A DNA stretch of 64,000 bases. Source: Pseudomonas sp. PH1b (GTDB taxonomy: Bacteria > Pseudomonadota > Gammaproteobacteria > Pseudomonadales > Pseudomonadaceae). Shown here piece by piece: positions 8,544-17,960 of the stretch; the stretch's first letter is position 1, and every line of letters begins with the position of its first letter. The translations under genes and the position numbers were made by a program. The stretch covers positions 41,644-105,643 of the forward strand of contig NZ_AYMU01000025.1 of the NCBI RefSeq assembly GCF_000633395.1. The letters run 5' to 3'. The notes beneath the pieces are model-generated. The model was given only the letters and a program-made list of their open reading frames with translations, was not told the DNA's origin and ran no database searches.

Positions 8544-9008
8544 ATGTTCATCGGCGTTCTGCTGGTCATCACCTGGCTGATCCTGCTTCTGCGCTACCCG
8601 GCCAAAGCCCTTCCCGTGTCCCTCGCTGCCGCGTTCGGCCTGGCCCTGGTGGCCTGCTGGGTGGTCTGGCTGGACAACCGCGAAGCCCAGCAACTGGCGC
8701 GCCTGGAATTGCGCCTGACCTACGCCCCGGAACATTGCCCCGCTGACCGGCCGCTGCAGCTCAAGCTCAACAACGGTAACAAGGTGCCTCTGGTCGAACT
8801 GCGCTGGCGGGTCGCCGCCTATGCCCCGGGGGATACGGTCAACCTTGCCGACAACCAGTACAGCGCCCCGCGCTATCGCGGTCCCGGCGAGTTGCAGGCC
8901 GGTGCCAACTGGCAGGACTGCCTGCCGCTGCCACCGCTGCGCCCGGGCTATCGCCCGCAAACCCTGGAGTTTCGCGCCGAGCGTTTACAGGGTAGTTTCT
9001 CCGACTGA
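8544..9008 (+). CDS. Small membrane-anchored protein, unknown
   Basis: A 154-aa protein with two N-terminal hydrophobic segments (about residues 3-18 and 22-44) and a predicted extracytoplasmic domain of about 110 residues with several tryptophans and a Cys pair (CPAD, WQDCLP). GAGG lies 8 bases before ATG 8544. It is 37 bases ahead of the SDR gene and may be co-transcribed with it. Homologues are sometimes labelled multidrug transporter, but nothing here supports transport. Function not recognised. Confidence 0.75.
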   Translation: MFIGVLLVITWLILLLRYPAKALPVSLAAAFGLALVACWVVWLDNREAQQLARLELRLTYAPEHCPADRPLQLKLNNGNKVPLVELRWRVAAYAPGDTVNLADNQYSAPRYRGPGELQAGANWQDCLPLPPLRPGYRPQTLEFRAERLQGSFSD

Positions 9009-9045
9009 TTCACCCCCTCCCTCACCCCAGCACAAGGACCGCGCC

Positions 9046-9870
9046 ATGCCCGTAGCGTTGATCACCGGTTGTTCCAGCGGCATCGGCCGCGCCCTGGCAG
9101 AAAAGTTCAAGGCTGCCGGTTACACCGTGCTCGCCACCGCCCGCAAGGCCGAGGACGTCGCCACTCTGCAGGCCGCCGGCTTCACCGCAGTGCAGCTGGA
9201 CGTGAATGACGGCCCGGCCCTGGGCGCCCTGAGCGAAGAGATCAACCAGCAGTACGGCGGCCTCGATGTGCTGATCAACAACGCCGGCTACGGTGCCATG
9301 GGCCCACTGCTGGACGGTGGCGTGCAGGCCATGCAGCGCCAGTTCGAAACCAACGTGTTCGCGGTGGTCGGGGTGACCCGGGCGATGTTCCCGGTGCTGC
9401 GCCGCAGCCGTGGCCTGGTGGTGAATATCGGCAGTGTGTCCGGGGTGCTGGTCACGCCCTTTGCCGGAGCCTATTGCGCATCAAAAGCCGCGGTGCACGC
9501 CTTGAGCGATGCCCTGCGCATGGAGCTGGCGCCGTTCGGTATCCGGGTCATGGAAGTGCAACCCGGGGCCATCGCTTCGAGCTTCGCCAAGAACGCCGGG
9601 CATGAGGCCGAGCAACTGCTCAACGAACAATCGCCCTGGTGGCCGTTGCGCGACGGCATCCGCTCCCGGGCCAAGGCCTCCCAGGACAAGCCCACACCGG
9701 CCAGCGAGTTTGCCGCTGGCCTGCTCAAGGCCGTGCAGCAGGACAAGCCGCCGCGCCTGGTGCGTCTGGGCAATGGCAGCCGCGCCCTGCCGCTGCTGGC
9801 CAATCTGCTGCCCAAAGGGCTGTTGGAGAAGGGACTGATGAAGCGGTTTGGCCTGAGCGCCAAGCTCTGA
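9046..9870 (+). CDS. Short-chain dehydrogenase/reductase
   Basis: A 274-aa classical SDR. It has the Rossmann motif TGCSSGIG at residues 7-14, NNAGYG near 84, the catalytic serine in NIGSVSG and the catalytic YCASK Tyr/Lys pair near 145. The C-terminal tail (about residues 190-274) is longer than in minimal SDRs, as in the group of NAD(P)-dependent oxidoreductases acting on lipid or retinol-like substrates. The substrate cannot be deduced. ATG 9046 places the nucleotide motif at the usual position. Confidence 0.88.
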   Translation: MPVALITGCSSGIGRALAEKFKAAGYTVLATARKAEDVATLQAAGFTAVQLDVNDGPALGALSEEINQQYGGLDVLINNAGYGAMGPLLDGGVQAMQRQFETNVFAVVGVTRAMFPVLRRSRGLVVNIGSVSGVLVTPFAGAYCASKAAVHALSDALRMELAPFGIRVMEVQPGAIASSFAKNAGHEAEQLLNEQSPWWPLRDGIRSRAKASQDKPTPASEFAAGLLKAVQQDKPPRLVRLGNGSRALPLLANLLPKGLLEKGLMKRFGLSAKL

Positions 9871-9928
9871 CCCCCACGCATGCAAGCCAGCCAGCGCCTA
9901 CGCGTTCCGCGTGTACCACATACCTCCT

Positions 9929-10121
9929 GTAGGAGCCGGCTTGCCGGCGAAGAGGCCCTTGAGTCTTGCATCGCCTGGGCCAACGCCTTCGCTGGCAAGC
10001 CAGCTCCTACAACAGTCAGATAGACCGTGCAGCGCTCCGTAGGAGCCGGCTTGCCGGCGAAGAGGCCCTTGAGTCTTGCATCGTCTGGGCCGACGCCTTC
10101 GCTGGCAAGCCAGCTCCTACA
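9929..10121. repeat. Two tandem REP pairs, 110-bp period
   Basis: Each unit is GTAGGAGCCGGCTTGCCGGC, a core containing CTTGAGTCTTGCATCG, then GCTGGCAAGCCAGCTCCTAC. Units start at 9929 and 10039 and are joined by a linker CAGTCAGATAGACCGTGCAG. The same unit and linker recur at 12476-12888 on the far side of the two lipoprotein genes. Confidence 0.9.
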
Positions 10122-10171
10122 GCGGAGGCCCTGCGCGCCTTTGTTCATTCGCCGATCAGGGATCTGCCCCA

Positions 10172-11200
10172 TTGAAATGTCGTAGTGCACTGCCGTTGAT
10201 CCTGTTCGCCTTGCTGCTGGGCTGCGATGCCTCGTCACCGGACGAGAAACTGAACCGAACCTTGCCCGACCTGAGCCTCGAACAGATCCTGCCCAAGGTC
10301 GAGGCCAGCCCCTACTGCACGCCGGACATGGACAGCGAATTGCTGCTCGGCCTCGGTATGCGACTGATCGATGAGGACGAGGTGCTGTATGGCCCAGCCC
10401 GTACCTTGATGGCGAGCAAGGAAATAGACATGGCCCGCAGCTGCCTGATCATGGCGGCCCCCCGCTCCACCTCCAGCCTGTGCATCCTGGGCAAGATTGT
10501 CGGCTCCCGGCAACGCGACTATGACAAAAGCGAAGCCTTCAACTACGCCGCCTACGCCGCGAAGAAGAATGAGTCCTGCGCGGAAGCTGGCCTGTACGAC
10601 ATCTACAACGTCGGCAAGTTGGACCAGCCGCCGAACAAGGAGTTGGCCATGGCCTGGCTGGAACGCGCCGCCCGCCACGGCGACCAGGACTCGCAACAGG
10701 AGATGGTACGTAGCAGCGAACAGGACAATCTCCCGCAGGCCTACGCCTGGGCCCGTACCCTCGATAACGCCCAAACGCTCGACGCGCTGAAACGCAAGAT
10801 GAGCCCTCAGCAGATGGCCGAAGGCGAGCAGCACTACACCCGGCTGCTCAGCCAACTCACCCCCAAAAAGGATATTGAGCAGGCCCTGCGCCAGGACCTC
10901 ATCGCCCTGGGCACGGGGGATCTGTACTACAGCTACCCGGAGGTGTTCGCGGGCATGTCGCCTGCGCAACGGCATGCTTTCGTGGCCCAGTTGGTGGACA
11001 TGCAGGAGCTCTACCCGAAATTCCACACACGTGGCCAACTGGTGTCCTACGCCTTGATCTCGCGCCTGGTGCAAAGCACCGGACCTGCCGTGGACCTGTG
11101 GCAGAACCCAGCGCTGCAGGCCTTGCTGGTGGACGATGACCTGAGCGTGGAAGACACCGTAGCCAAGGCCAAGGCCATCCTGGCCAAGCGCAAACCATAA
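10172..11200 (+). CDS. Sel1-repeat-like lipoprotein, paralogue 1
   Basis: A 342-aa predicted lipoprotein: MKCRSALPLILFALLLGC gives a signal peptide with lipobox LLGC (Cys18). The start is TTG 10172, with AGGGA 9 bases upstream; there is no in-frame ATG near the signal peptide. AMAWLERAARHGDQDSQQEM resembles one Sel1/TPR-like helical repeat. It shares domain order with the next gene (LEQILPKV...YC.P...LL.G, FNY.AY.A...CAE.G.Y, MSP.Q.AEGEQ, QRHAFV). Probably a periplasmic outer-membrane-attached protein of unknown role. Confidence 0.82.
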   Translation: MKCRSALPLILFALLLGCDASSPDEKLNRTLPDLSLEQILPKVEASPYCTPDMDSELLLGLGMRLIDEDEVLYGPARTLMASKEIDMARSCLIMAAPRSTSSLCILGKIVGSRQRDYDKSEAFNYAAYAAKKNESCAEAGLYDIYNVGKLDQPPNKELAMAWLERAARHGDQDSQQEMVRSSEQDNLPQAYAWARTLDNAQTLDALKRKMSPQQMAEGEQHYTRLLSQLTPKKDIEQALRQDLIALGTGDLYYSYPEVFAGMSPAQRHAFVAQLVDMQELYPKFHTRGQLVSYALISRLVQSTGPAVDLWQNPALQALLVDDDLSVEDTVAKAKAILAKRKP

Positions 11201-11434
11201 CCGGAGCGCCTGACGCTACTGGGTTTTCAGCCGCGGCCCAACAGCTGCTGCGGTTTCGGTTGTACGCCCTCTCAATCCCAGTAGAATGCGCGACCTTGAG
11301 CCCCCGGGCTCATGCAGCATGGAATCGCTGGCGTCGACACCCAAGCACGGAATGGCTAACGCTCCACCCTCTCCCGTCCTGTCCCTGCCTGATTTCATGC
11401 GCGTCTTTTTCATTCGCCGATCAGGGAATATCCA

Positions 11435-12460
11435 TTGAAATTGTTCAACGCGCTGCCACTGGCATTGGCTGTCTTGCTGGCGGCCTGCGCCTCCACGGCT
11501 CCGGAAAACACCGAACCGAAAGTCCCCGAACTGAATGACACCTTGCCCAAGCTGACCCTGGAAAGCGTCTTGCCCAAGGTCACTGCCAACGAATACTGCA
11601 ACCCGGCCATGGAGGCTGATCTGCTGTACGGCATCGGTTACAAGCTGAACGAGATCGAGGACTACAAGAACGCCAAGGGCTGCTTCGCCATGGCCGCGCC
11701 GCACTACACCCGGGCCTTCTGCTACCTGTCCACCACCACCGACCAGGAAACCGACAAGCCCAAGGCCGAGCGCGACCGCGAGTCCTTCAACTACATCGCC
11801 TACTCGGCCTCGCAGAACGACTGGTGCGCCGAGTACGGCATGTACGCCACCTACTGGTTCGGCGACAAGGACATTCCCAAAGACCGGGACCTGGCGGTGC
11901 GCTGGCTGGAGCGCTCGGCGTTGCACGGCAACCCGGAGCCGCAGCAGAGCCTGGCCGACGCCGCCGAAGAATCCGGCGACCTGGTGAAGGCCTATGCCTG
12001 GCTGAAGATCATCGACAACACCGAGGACACCAGCCAGCTGGATGCCTTGAAAGGCAAGATGAGCCCGGAGCAACTGGCCGAAGGCGAACAGCGCTTTGCC
12101 GACCTCAAGAAGCGCGTGACCAGCAAGCAGGTGATGTACGACGAGGCGCGGGATGAGGAAGTGGCGATTTTCTCCGCCGAGATCCATTTCGATCTCCCCG
12201 ACCTGTTCCAGGGCATGACCACGGCCGAGCGCCAGGCCTTTGTCAAAGCGGCCATTGCCAAGGCCCGGGACAGCGGCCAGTTCAAGCTGCACTACGCGGT
12301 GACTCAGTACATCATCGTCTCGCGCCTGGCCCAGCAGCGTTATCCCGGTGTCGACGTACTGCAGAACCCGAAGCTGGTGGCCACCATCAACCACGTTGAC
12401 GACGGCCTGGAAGCGGCGGCGAAGAAGTCCCTGGCGATCATGCAGAAAAGCTACAAATAA
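11435..12460 (+). CDS. Sel1-repeat-like lipoprotein, paralogue 2
   Basis: A 341-aa predicted lipoprotein with lipobox LLAAC (MKLFNALPLALAVLLAAC). It also begins with TTG (11435), and the leader CATTCGCCGATCAGGGA is identical to that of the upstream paralogue, so the duplication included the 5' leader. AVRWLERSALHGNPEPQQSL is a Sel1-like repeat. Conserved blocks with paralogue 1 are LESVLPKV, FNYIAYSASQNDWCAEYGMY and MSPEQLAEGEQ. The 234-bp gap between the genes has no terminator-like hairpin with a T-run. Function unknown. Confidence 0.82.
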   Translation: MKLFNALPLALAVLLAACASTAPENTEPKVPELNDTLPKLTLESVLPKVTANEYCNPAMEADLLYGIGYKLNEIEDYKNAKGCFAMAAPHYTRAFCYLSTTTDQETDKPKAERDRESFNYIAYSASQNDWCAEYGMYATYWFGDKDIPKDRDLAVRWLERSALHGNPEPQQSLADAAEESGDLVKAYAWLKIIDNTEDTSQLDALKGKMSPEQLAEGEQRFADLKKRVTSKQVMYDEARDEEVAIFSAEIHFDLPDLFQGMTTAERQAFVKAAIAKARDSGQFKLHYAVTQYIIVSRLAQQRYPGVDVLQNPKLVATINHVDDGLEAAAKKSLAIMQKSYK

Positions 12461-12475
12461 CCGCGCCCCACTGCC

Positions 12476-12888
12476 GTAGGAGCCGGCTTGCCGGCGAAGG
12501 GGCCCTTGAGTCTTGCATCGCCTGGCCCGGCGCCTTCGCTGGCAAGCCAGCACCTACAACAGTCAGACAGACCGTGCAGTTCCCCGTAGGAGCCGGCTTG
12601 CCGGCGAAGAGGCCCTTGAGTCTTGCATCGCCTGGGCCGACGCCTTCGCTGGCAAGCCAGCTCCTACAGCAGTCAGACAGACCGTGCAGTTCCCTGTAGG
12701 AGCCGGCTTGCCGGCGAAGAGGCCCTTGAGTCTTGCATCGCCTGGCCCAGCGCCGTCGCTGGCAAGCCAGCTCCTACAACAGTCAGATAGACCGTGCAGT
12801 TCCCCGTAGGAGCCGGCTTGCCGGCGAAGGGGCCCGCAAGTCTTGCATCGCCTGGGCCGGCGCCTTCGCTGGCAAGCCAGCTCCTACA
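12476..12888. repeat. Tandem REP array, four 110-bp units
   Basis: REP pairs begin at 12476, 12586, 12696 and 12806 with constant 110-bp spacing and linker CAGTCAGACAGACCGTGCAG or a one-base variant. Units differ at only a few positions from each other and from 9929-10121. The array fills the gap between the lipoprotein and the convergent efflux operon. Confidence 0.92.
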
Positions 12889-12903
12889 CGTGCCAGATCG
12901 CGC

Positions 12904-13764
12904 CTATTGAGGCTCTTGGTTGACGACGACGGTGCAGGTGATGCCGGCCGCCAGCAGTACGCCGTCCGGCACTTCGTCGATGTGGATGCGCACCGGTACG
13001 CGCTGGGCCAGGCGCACCCAGTTGAAGGTCGGGTTGACGTCGGCAATCAGTTCGCGGCTCTCCGGGTTGTCGCGGTCGTAGATGCCCCGGGAAATGCTTT
13101 CCACGTGGCCCTTGAGCACTTCGCCGCTCATCAGTTGCATGTCGGCCTTATCGCCCACGCGCACGTGGGGCAGCTTGGTTTCTTCGAAGAAGCCGTAGAC
13201 CCAGAACGAGTTCATGTCGACCACCGCCATCTTCGCCTCGCCAATGCGTGCGTAGTCGCCGCGGTGCACGTTGAGGTTGGTGACGTAGCCGTCCACCGCC
13301 GCCCGCACCTGGGTGCGTTTGAGGTTGAGTTCCGCCGCTTCCAGCTGGGCCTGGGCGTGCTGGTAGTCGGCCAGGGCCGAGTCGGCGATGTTGCCGGCGT
13401 CGTCGCGGTTTTCCTTGGAGATCACCAGGTTGTCCATGTCGGCGCGGCGCCGGGCGTTGACCTTGCGCATTTCCCAGGTGGCCTTTTTCGACGCCACCAG
13501 GGACTGCGCCTGCTTGACCGCGATCTGGTAGTGCTCGGGGTCGATCTGCATCAGCAGATCGCCCTTGCGCACCAGTTGGTTGTCCTTGACCGGCACGTCC
13601 ACCACTTCGCCGGTGACGTCGGCGGCGACGTTGATGATGTCCGCGCGCACCCGGCCGTCACGGGTCCAGGGGGTGTACATGTAGTGCTCCCACAGGGTGC
13701 GGCCGATCCACAGGGCCAGGGCCAGCACAAGCAGGGTGGCGAGCAGGCTGAAAAACTTTTTCAT
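12904..13764 (-). CDS. HlyD-family periplasmic adaptor (AaeA-like)
   Basis: A 286-aa membrane-fusion protein: one N-terminal membrane segment (residues 4-22), a biotinyl-lipoyl-like hairpin (TRDGRVRADIINVAADVTGEV), an alpha-helical coiled region (residues 75-135) and a beta-barrel domain. It would link the FUSC inner-membrane pump to the outer-membrane factor encoded upstream. Last gene of the operon nodT-like / FUSC / DUF1656 / HlyD, the same arrangement as E. coli aaeXAB. The substrate is inferred to be an aromatic acid or similar toxic organic acid, not proven. Confidence 0.9.
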   Translation of the reverse strand: MKKFFSLLATLLVLALALWIGRTLWEHYMYTPWTRDGRVRADIINVAADVTGEVVDVPVKDNQLVRKGDLLMQIDPEHYQIAVKQAQSLVASKKATWEMRKVNARRRADMDNLVISKENRDDAGNIADSALADYQHAQAQLEAAELNLKRTQVRAAVDGYVTNLNVHRGDYARIGEAKMAVVDMNSFWVYGFFEETKLPHVRVGDKADMQLMSGEVLKGHVESISRGIYDRDNPESRELIADVNPTFNWVRLAQRVPVRIHIDEVPDGVLLAAGITCTVVVNQEPQ

Positions 13765-13774
13765 CGCGGGGGTC

Positions 13775-13975
13775 TCAACGGTAGACAGTGAGCGCCATGG
13801 CGCCGAACAGACAGCAGAACAGGCTCAGGCGCAGCAGCGCCGGGTGCCAGAAGAAGCGATACAGGTCATAGCCGGAAATGAACCGGTCCAGGGCCCAGGC
13901 CAGGGCCGCGGCGATGAAGAACATCAGGGTCATGGTGGGCATGTAAACGCCGTGGAAGGCGATTTCACGAGGCAT
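13775..13975 (-). CDS. DUF1656 small membrane protein (AaeX-like)
   Basis: A 66-aa protein with two membrane segments (about residues 11-28 and 45-64), typical of DUF1656/AaeX, which accompanies FUSC and HlyD genes. The start MPREIAFHGVYMP overlaps the 3' end of the FUSC gene by 11 bases, showing translational coupling. It ends 10 bases before the adaptor gene. Its exact role in the pump is unknown. Confidence 0.88.
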   Translation of the reverse strand: MPREIAFHGVYMPTMTLMFFIAAALAWALDRFISGYDLYRFFWHPALLRLSLFCCLFGAMALTVYR

Positions 13976-16172
13976 GTTCAAGTCCTTGGGGTGCAGGCAG
14001 CGCCGGCTTGGCCACGGCATAGGCCGCCAGCGGCGATTGCGGGTCGAGCAGTGAGGTACGGATGAAGTGCAGGTAGCTCTTGACCCGGCGCAGGGCCGAG
14101 GTGTCGAAGTGCGGGGCGAAGGGCTCGTCGGTGGCCTGGACCCGGCTGATGGCGTGGTCCACGGCGATCAGCCCGCGCTCCAGGTTGCTCTGGCTCGGTT
14201 GCAGGAACAGCCGCACCAGGGAGCGGCCCATGACCCGGATCGCCTGGCGCCACGGCTGGGATTCGGCATAGGCCGGGTGCACCGGGAGAATCGCCTGTTC
14301 CTTGCGCAGCTCGATGATGGCGTGGCCGACCTCCAGCACCACGAACATCCAGCGCAGCAGTTCGCTCTGCACCTTGGGCTGGCCCACCGCCAGGCCATAG
14401 GCCTGGTGCAGCAGGTCGCGGGTGCGGCTCTCGAAGCTTGAGGCCAGGCCCTTGAGCTTGCCGCTGATGGCGTACACCACCTGGCCGCGCAGGTCCTGCT
14501 CCAGCCGCCGCCACAGCCAGCGGCTGTTGGGCGGCAGGATGATCGCCCCGGCCGCGGCGCAGACCAGCATGCCCATGACCATGGCGATGTAGTCGTTGAT
14601 GAAGGTGTAGGGGTTGTAGATGGTCAGGTTGTCCGGCACCGAACCGGTGCTGAAGAAGATCAGCAGGCCCAGGCCGACCCCGGCGTACTTGGGCCGCGAG
14701 GCGAGGAATGAACCGAGCACGATCACCGGCGCCAGCATCAGGCACAGCAGCGGGAAGCCGTCGATCCAGGGGAACACGAAGAACATTTCGACGAAGCCCA
14801 CCAGGGCGCCGATGAAAGTCCCGCAGGCCATCTGGAACGCCATGCGCTTGGGGTTCGGCGTGGCCGCCGACAGGCCGATGGTGGCGGCGGCGATCAGGGT
14901 CATGGTGGCGCCACTGGGCCAGGCGGTGGCCACCCAGTAGCTGCCCAGCACCACCAGCACGAAGGCCGCGCGGATGCCCGAGGCGGCGCAGGCCAGCCAG
15001 TTGGTCTGCGGGGTGTAGGGCTCGTCCCAGCGCTCGCGTTCGTGGCTGTGGTCGGCCAGGGAGGCGTGGGTCTGGGCGTAGCTGTGCATCTCGTCGACGA
15101 AGCGGTAGAGCAGCTCGTAGGCGGTGTGGAAATCCAGCTGCTCGGCGTCGCTCGGGCCGCTCTCCTGGAAGGCCGCCCGCAAGCTGCGCACCCGCGCCGG
15201 CAGCTCGGCCTTGTAGGCCGCCAGGGCCGTGGCCAGGCGCGCCGCGTCGGGGCTGGTCAGGGCACGGCCGGAGAAGCCGTCGAGCAGTTCCGCCAGGTCC
15301 TGCAGGCCGGGCTTGATGGCCGCCACCACGTGATCGGTGCCGCTGCTGCGCAGGCGTTCAAGCAACTGGTGCAAGGCGTTGAAGCGCGTGGTGATGCCCA
15401 TGAACTCGCTGTTCAGGCGGCTCAGGCGGCCGTTGCGCCGGCGCATGTGCGGGTCTTCGAACACGGTGACGCTGCGCAGCCCTTCCAGGCCCACGGCTTC
15501 GGCAATGAAGCGCACGTTGCTGCTTTCGAAAATGTCGCGCTGGCTGCGCCCGCGCAGGCCGTCGGTGACGAACAGGGCGAACACCCCGAAGCGCTGGTAC
15601 AGGGCGTTGCGCATGGCGGCACTGGCGGTTTGCGGCAGGATCGCGGCGCTGACCAGGGTCGAGCAGAGAATCCCCAGGGAAATCTCCAGCACCCGCCACA
15701 CCGCCGCCATGAAGGCGCCTTCCGGATGGGCCAGGGCCGGCAGGCCGACCATGGCCGCGGTGTAGCCGGCGAGGACGAAACCGTAGGCGCGAAAGTTGCG
15801 GTAGCGCGCGGCACCGGCCGAACAGATGCCGACCCAGATCGCCAGGGAACCGAGGAACAGCTCGGTGTTCTGGGCGAACAGGGCGATCAGCGCCACCATC
15901 ACCGCCGAGCCGGCCAGGGTGCCGAGAAAGCGGTAGAAGCTCTTGGCGAACACCTGGCCGCTCTGCGGTTGCATGACGATGAACACGGTGATCATCGCCG
16001 TGCGCGGTTGCGGCAATTCCAGGCGCATGGCCAGCCACAGGGTGAGGAACGCGGCGGCCAGGACCTTGAAGATATAAACCCAGGTCACGCCGTCGCTGCG
16101 CGCCCAGTCGAAGAAACCCCGGCGCCATTCAAGGGAGTACAGCCAGCGCAAAGGGGCGGGCAAGGAAGTCAT
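13965..16172 (-). CDS. FUSC-family inner-membrane efflux transporter (AaeB-like)
   Basis: A 735-aa transporter of the fusaric acid resistance/aromatic acid exporter family. It has an N-terminal membrane bundle (about residues 25-175), a cytoplasmic domain of about 190 residues, a second membrane bundle (about 395-540) and a C-terminal cytoplasmic tail. The segments QPRTAMITVFIVMQPQSGQV and WPSGATMTLIAAATIGLS are characteristic of the two halves. It is co-transcribed with the outer-membrane factor upstream and with DUF1656 and HlyD downstream, forming a tripartite pump for aromatic or other organic acids (inference). Confidence 0.92.
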   Translation of the reverse strand: MTSLPAPLRWLYSLEWRRGFFDWARSDGVTWVYIFKVLAAAFLTLWLAMRLELPQPRTAMITVFIVMQPQSGQVFAKSFYRFLGTLAGSAVMVALIALFAQNTELFLGSLAIWVGICSAGAARYRNFRAYGFVLAGYTAAMVGLPALAHPEGAFMAAVWRVLEISLGILCSTLVSAAILPQTASAAMRNALYQRFGVFALFVTDGLRGRSQRDIFESSNVRFIAEAVGLEGLRSVTVFEDPHMRRRNGRLSRLNSEFMGITTRFNALHQLLERLRSSGTDHVVAAIKPGLQDLAELLDGFSGRALTSPDAARLATALAAYKAELPARVRSLRAAFQESGPSDAEQLDFHTAYELLYRFVDEMHSYAQTHASLADHSHERERWDEPYTPQTNWLACAASGIRAAFVLVVLGSYWVATAWPSGATMTLIAAATIGLSAATPNPKRMAFQMACGTFIGALVGFVEMFFVFPWIDGFPLLCLMLAPVIVLGSFLASRPKYAGVGLGLLIFFSTGSVPDNLTIYNPYTFINDYIAMVMGMLVCAAAGAIILPPNSRWLWRRLEQDLRGQVVYAISGKLKGLASSFESRTRDLLHQAYGLAVGQPKVQSELLRWMFVVLEVGHAIIELRKEQAILPVHPAYAESQPWRQAIRVMGRSLVRLFLQPSQSNLERGLIAVDHAISRVQATDEPFAPHFDTSALRRVKSYLHFIRTSLLDPQSPLAAYAVAKPALPAPQGLEHAS

Positions 16173-16183
16173 GGGAGCCTGCT

Positions 16184-17731
16184 TCAGTGGTCGAACACGG
16201 CCAGGGCCGCGGGAGTCTTGGGTGCCTCAAGGCGGTCTTGCGTGGGGACGTCGCGGCCGGCTTCAAGCCCGCCACCCAGGGCCGTCACCAGGTCCGCCTG
16301 GACGGTCAGGCGCGCGGCCTGTACCTGCTGCTGGATCTGCTGCTGGTGAAACAGCAGGCTCTGGGCGTTGAGCACGTTCAGGTAGTCGGTCAGGCCGCGC
16401 TGGAAGGCCACGGTGGCGATGTCGTAGGTCTTCTGCGCAGCGGCCACCGACTCGGCGGCAAAGGCTTGCTGCTTGTCCATGGACTCGCGGCGGATCAGCT
16501 GGTCGGAAATGCTTTTCAGCGCGTCCACCAGGGTCTGGTTGTACCGGGCCACAGCCAGGTCGTAGCCGGCCGCGGCTTCACCCAGCTGCGAGCGCAGGCG
16601 CCCGCCATCGAAGATCGGCAGGCTGATGGCCGGGCCGACGTTGTAGTTGAGCTTCTTGCCGGTGAGGAACTCCAGGGCCCCGCCACCGGTGGCCATGAAA
16701 CCGATGCTGCCCACCAGGTCGACGTTGGGGTAGAAGCCGGCGTGGGCCACATCAATGCCGCGAGCCTGGGCCGCCACTTGCCAGCGGCTGGCGACCACGT
16801 CCGGGCGCTGCCCCAGCAGTTCGGCGGGCAGGGCCGAGGGCAGTTTCAGCGCCGCGCCCAGGGACAGCGTCGGCCGCTGCAACTGCGCGCCCTCTCCCGG
16901 GCCCTTGCCGGCCAGGGCCGCCAATTGGTTGCGGGTCAGGGCGATTTCTTCGTCCAGGGCGTCCAGCTGGCGATGGGTTTCCGGCAGCGGTGCCTCGGCC
17001 TGGCTGACCTCGAAATGGGTGCCGAGGCCGCCGTCCAGGCGCCGTTGCGCCAGTTCGAGAATCTGTTGCTGTTGCTTCAAGGTGGCCTGGACCACGTCGC
17101 GCTGGGCGAAGTGCAGGGACAGCTGGATATAGCTGCGCACCACATTGTTCACCAGTTCCAGCTGCGCTTGGCGGGCTTCGGCCACGCTCATGTGGGCCAG
17201 GTCCACGGCGCGCTCGGTGCTGTTGCTTTCCCGGCCCCAGAGGTCCAGGGCATAGCTCAAGCCCAGGGCGGCGTTGTTGTCCCAGGTGGTGCTGTTGGAC
17301 AGGGCGCCGGGGCCGTAGAACTGATCGGTGGGCCAGTTGTGGCGCTTGAGAGTGGCGTCGCCCTTGATCTGCAGCGACTCGGCCGACTCGGCAATGCCGG
17401 CCAGGGCCTTGGCCTGGCGGACTCGGGCGGCGGCCATGGCCAGGCTCGGGCTGCCCTGCACGGCGAGGGTGATCCAGCGGTCCAGCTGCGGGTCGCCATA
17501 GGCCTGCCACCACTGGGCACTGGGCCAGTGGGCGTCCTGCGCGGCGCTCTGGATCGCCTCGTCGGTGGCCAATGTATTAGCGGGAAGTGTCTTGCCCTGT
17601 GGGGCAATGCCTCCGGTTCCGATGCAGCCGCTGATTGCTAACGATAAAGCCCAAACACTGAGGGTCTTGAACCCTCTGCTGATGCGACGCGGCACTGCTG
17701 CGAATTCCTGAGATCGGGGGGAGAAGTACAT
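16184..17731 (-). CDS. NodT-family outer-membrane efflux lipoprotein
   Basis: TolC-like outer-membrane channel, 515 aa from ATG 17731. It has a lipobox in ALSLAISGC, followed by two outer-membrane-efflux repeats (about residues 80-275 and 295-495) with typical motifs such as LDRWITLAVQGSPSLAMA, YALDLWGR and GLGTHFEVSQAEAPL. The start is uncertain: a GTG just before PRRISRGFKTLSVWAL would give a more ordinary signal peptide length. It precedes the FUSC gene by 11 bases and supplies the outer-membrane exit for that pump. Confidence 0.88.
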   Translation of the reverse strand: MYFSPRSQEFAAVPRRISRGFKTLSVWALSLAISGCIGTGGIAPQGKTLPANTLATDEAIQSAAQDAHWPSAQWWQAYGDPQLDRWITLAVQGSPSLAMAAARVRQAKALAGIAESAESLQIKGDATLKRHNWPTDQFYGPGALSNSTTWDNNAALGLSYALDLWGRESNSTERAVDLAHMSVAEARQAQLELVNNVVRSYIQLSLHFAQRDVVQATLKQQQQILELAQRRLDGGLGTHFEVSQAEAPLPETHRQLDALDEEIALTRNQLAALAGKGPGEGAQLQRPTLSLGAALKLPSALPAELLGQRPDVVASRWQVAAQARGIDVAHAGFYPNVDLVGSIGFMATGGGALEFLTGKKLNYNVGPAISLPIFDGGRLRSQLGEAAAGYDLAVARYNQTLVDALKSISDQLIRRESMDKQQAFAAESVAAAQKTYDIATVAFQRGLTDYLNVLNAQSLLFHQQQIQQQVQAARLTVQADLVTALGGGLEAGRDVPTQDRLEAPKTPAALAVFDH

Positions 17732-17786
17732 CTCTCTTAGGCACCCGCTGACCGGCGTTCCAGACACCGCGATGGGCCTGGAGGCG

Positions 17787-17811
17787 CTTCACCGGCAAGC
17801 CGGGTCCTATA
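17787..17811. repeat. Degenerate single REP
   Basis: CTTCACCGGCAAGCCGGGTCCT resembles the right arm of the local REP family with a few substitutions. It lies upstream of the NodT gene in the divergent promoter region. Confidence 0.5.
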
Positions 17812-17960
17812 GATCGGCGCAATTCTAGGGTGGGCTCCGGTCGGCGATAAGGTGGGATTCCTGTGAATCTTTGTTACCGTAAACGCGATAATCCCTTGGT
17901 CGCCTATCCAAGCCCCCGTAACTTCGTGTCACAATTTGCCATCTCCCCTGAGAGCACCCC

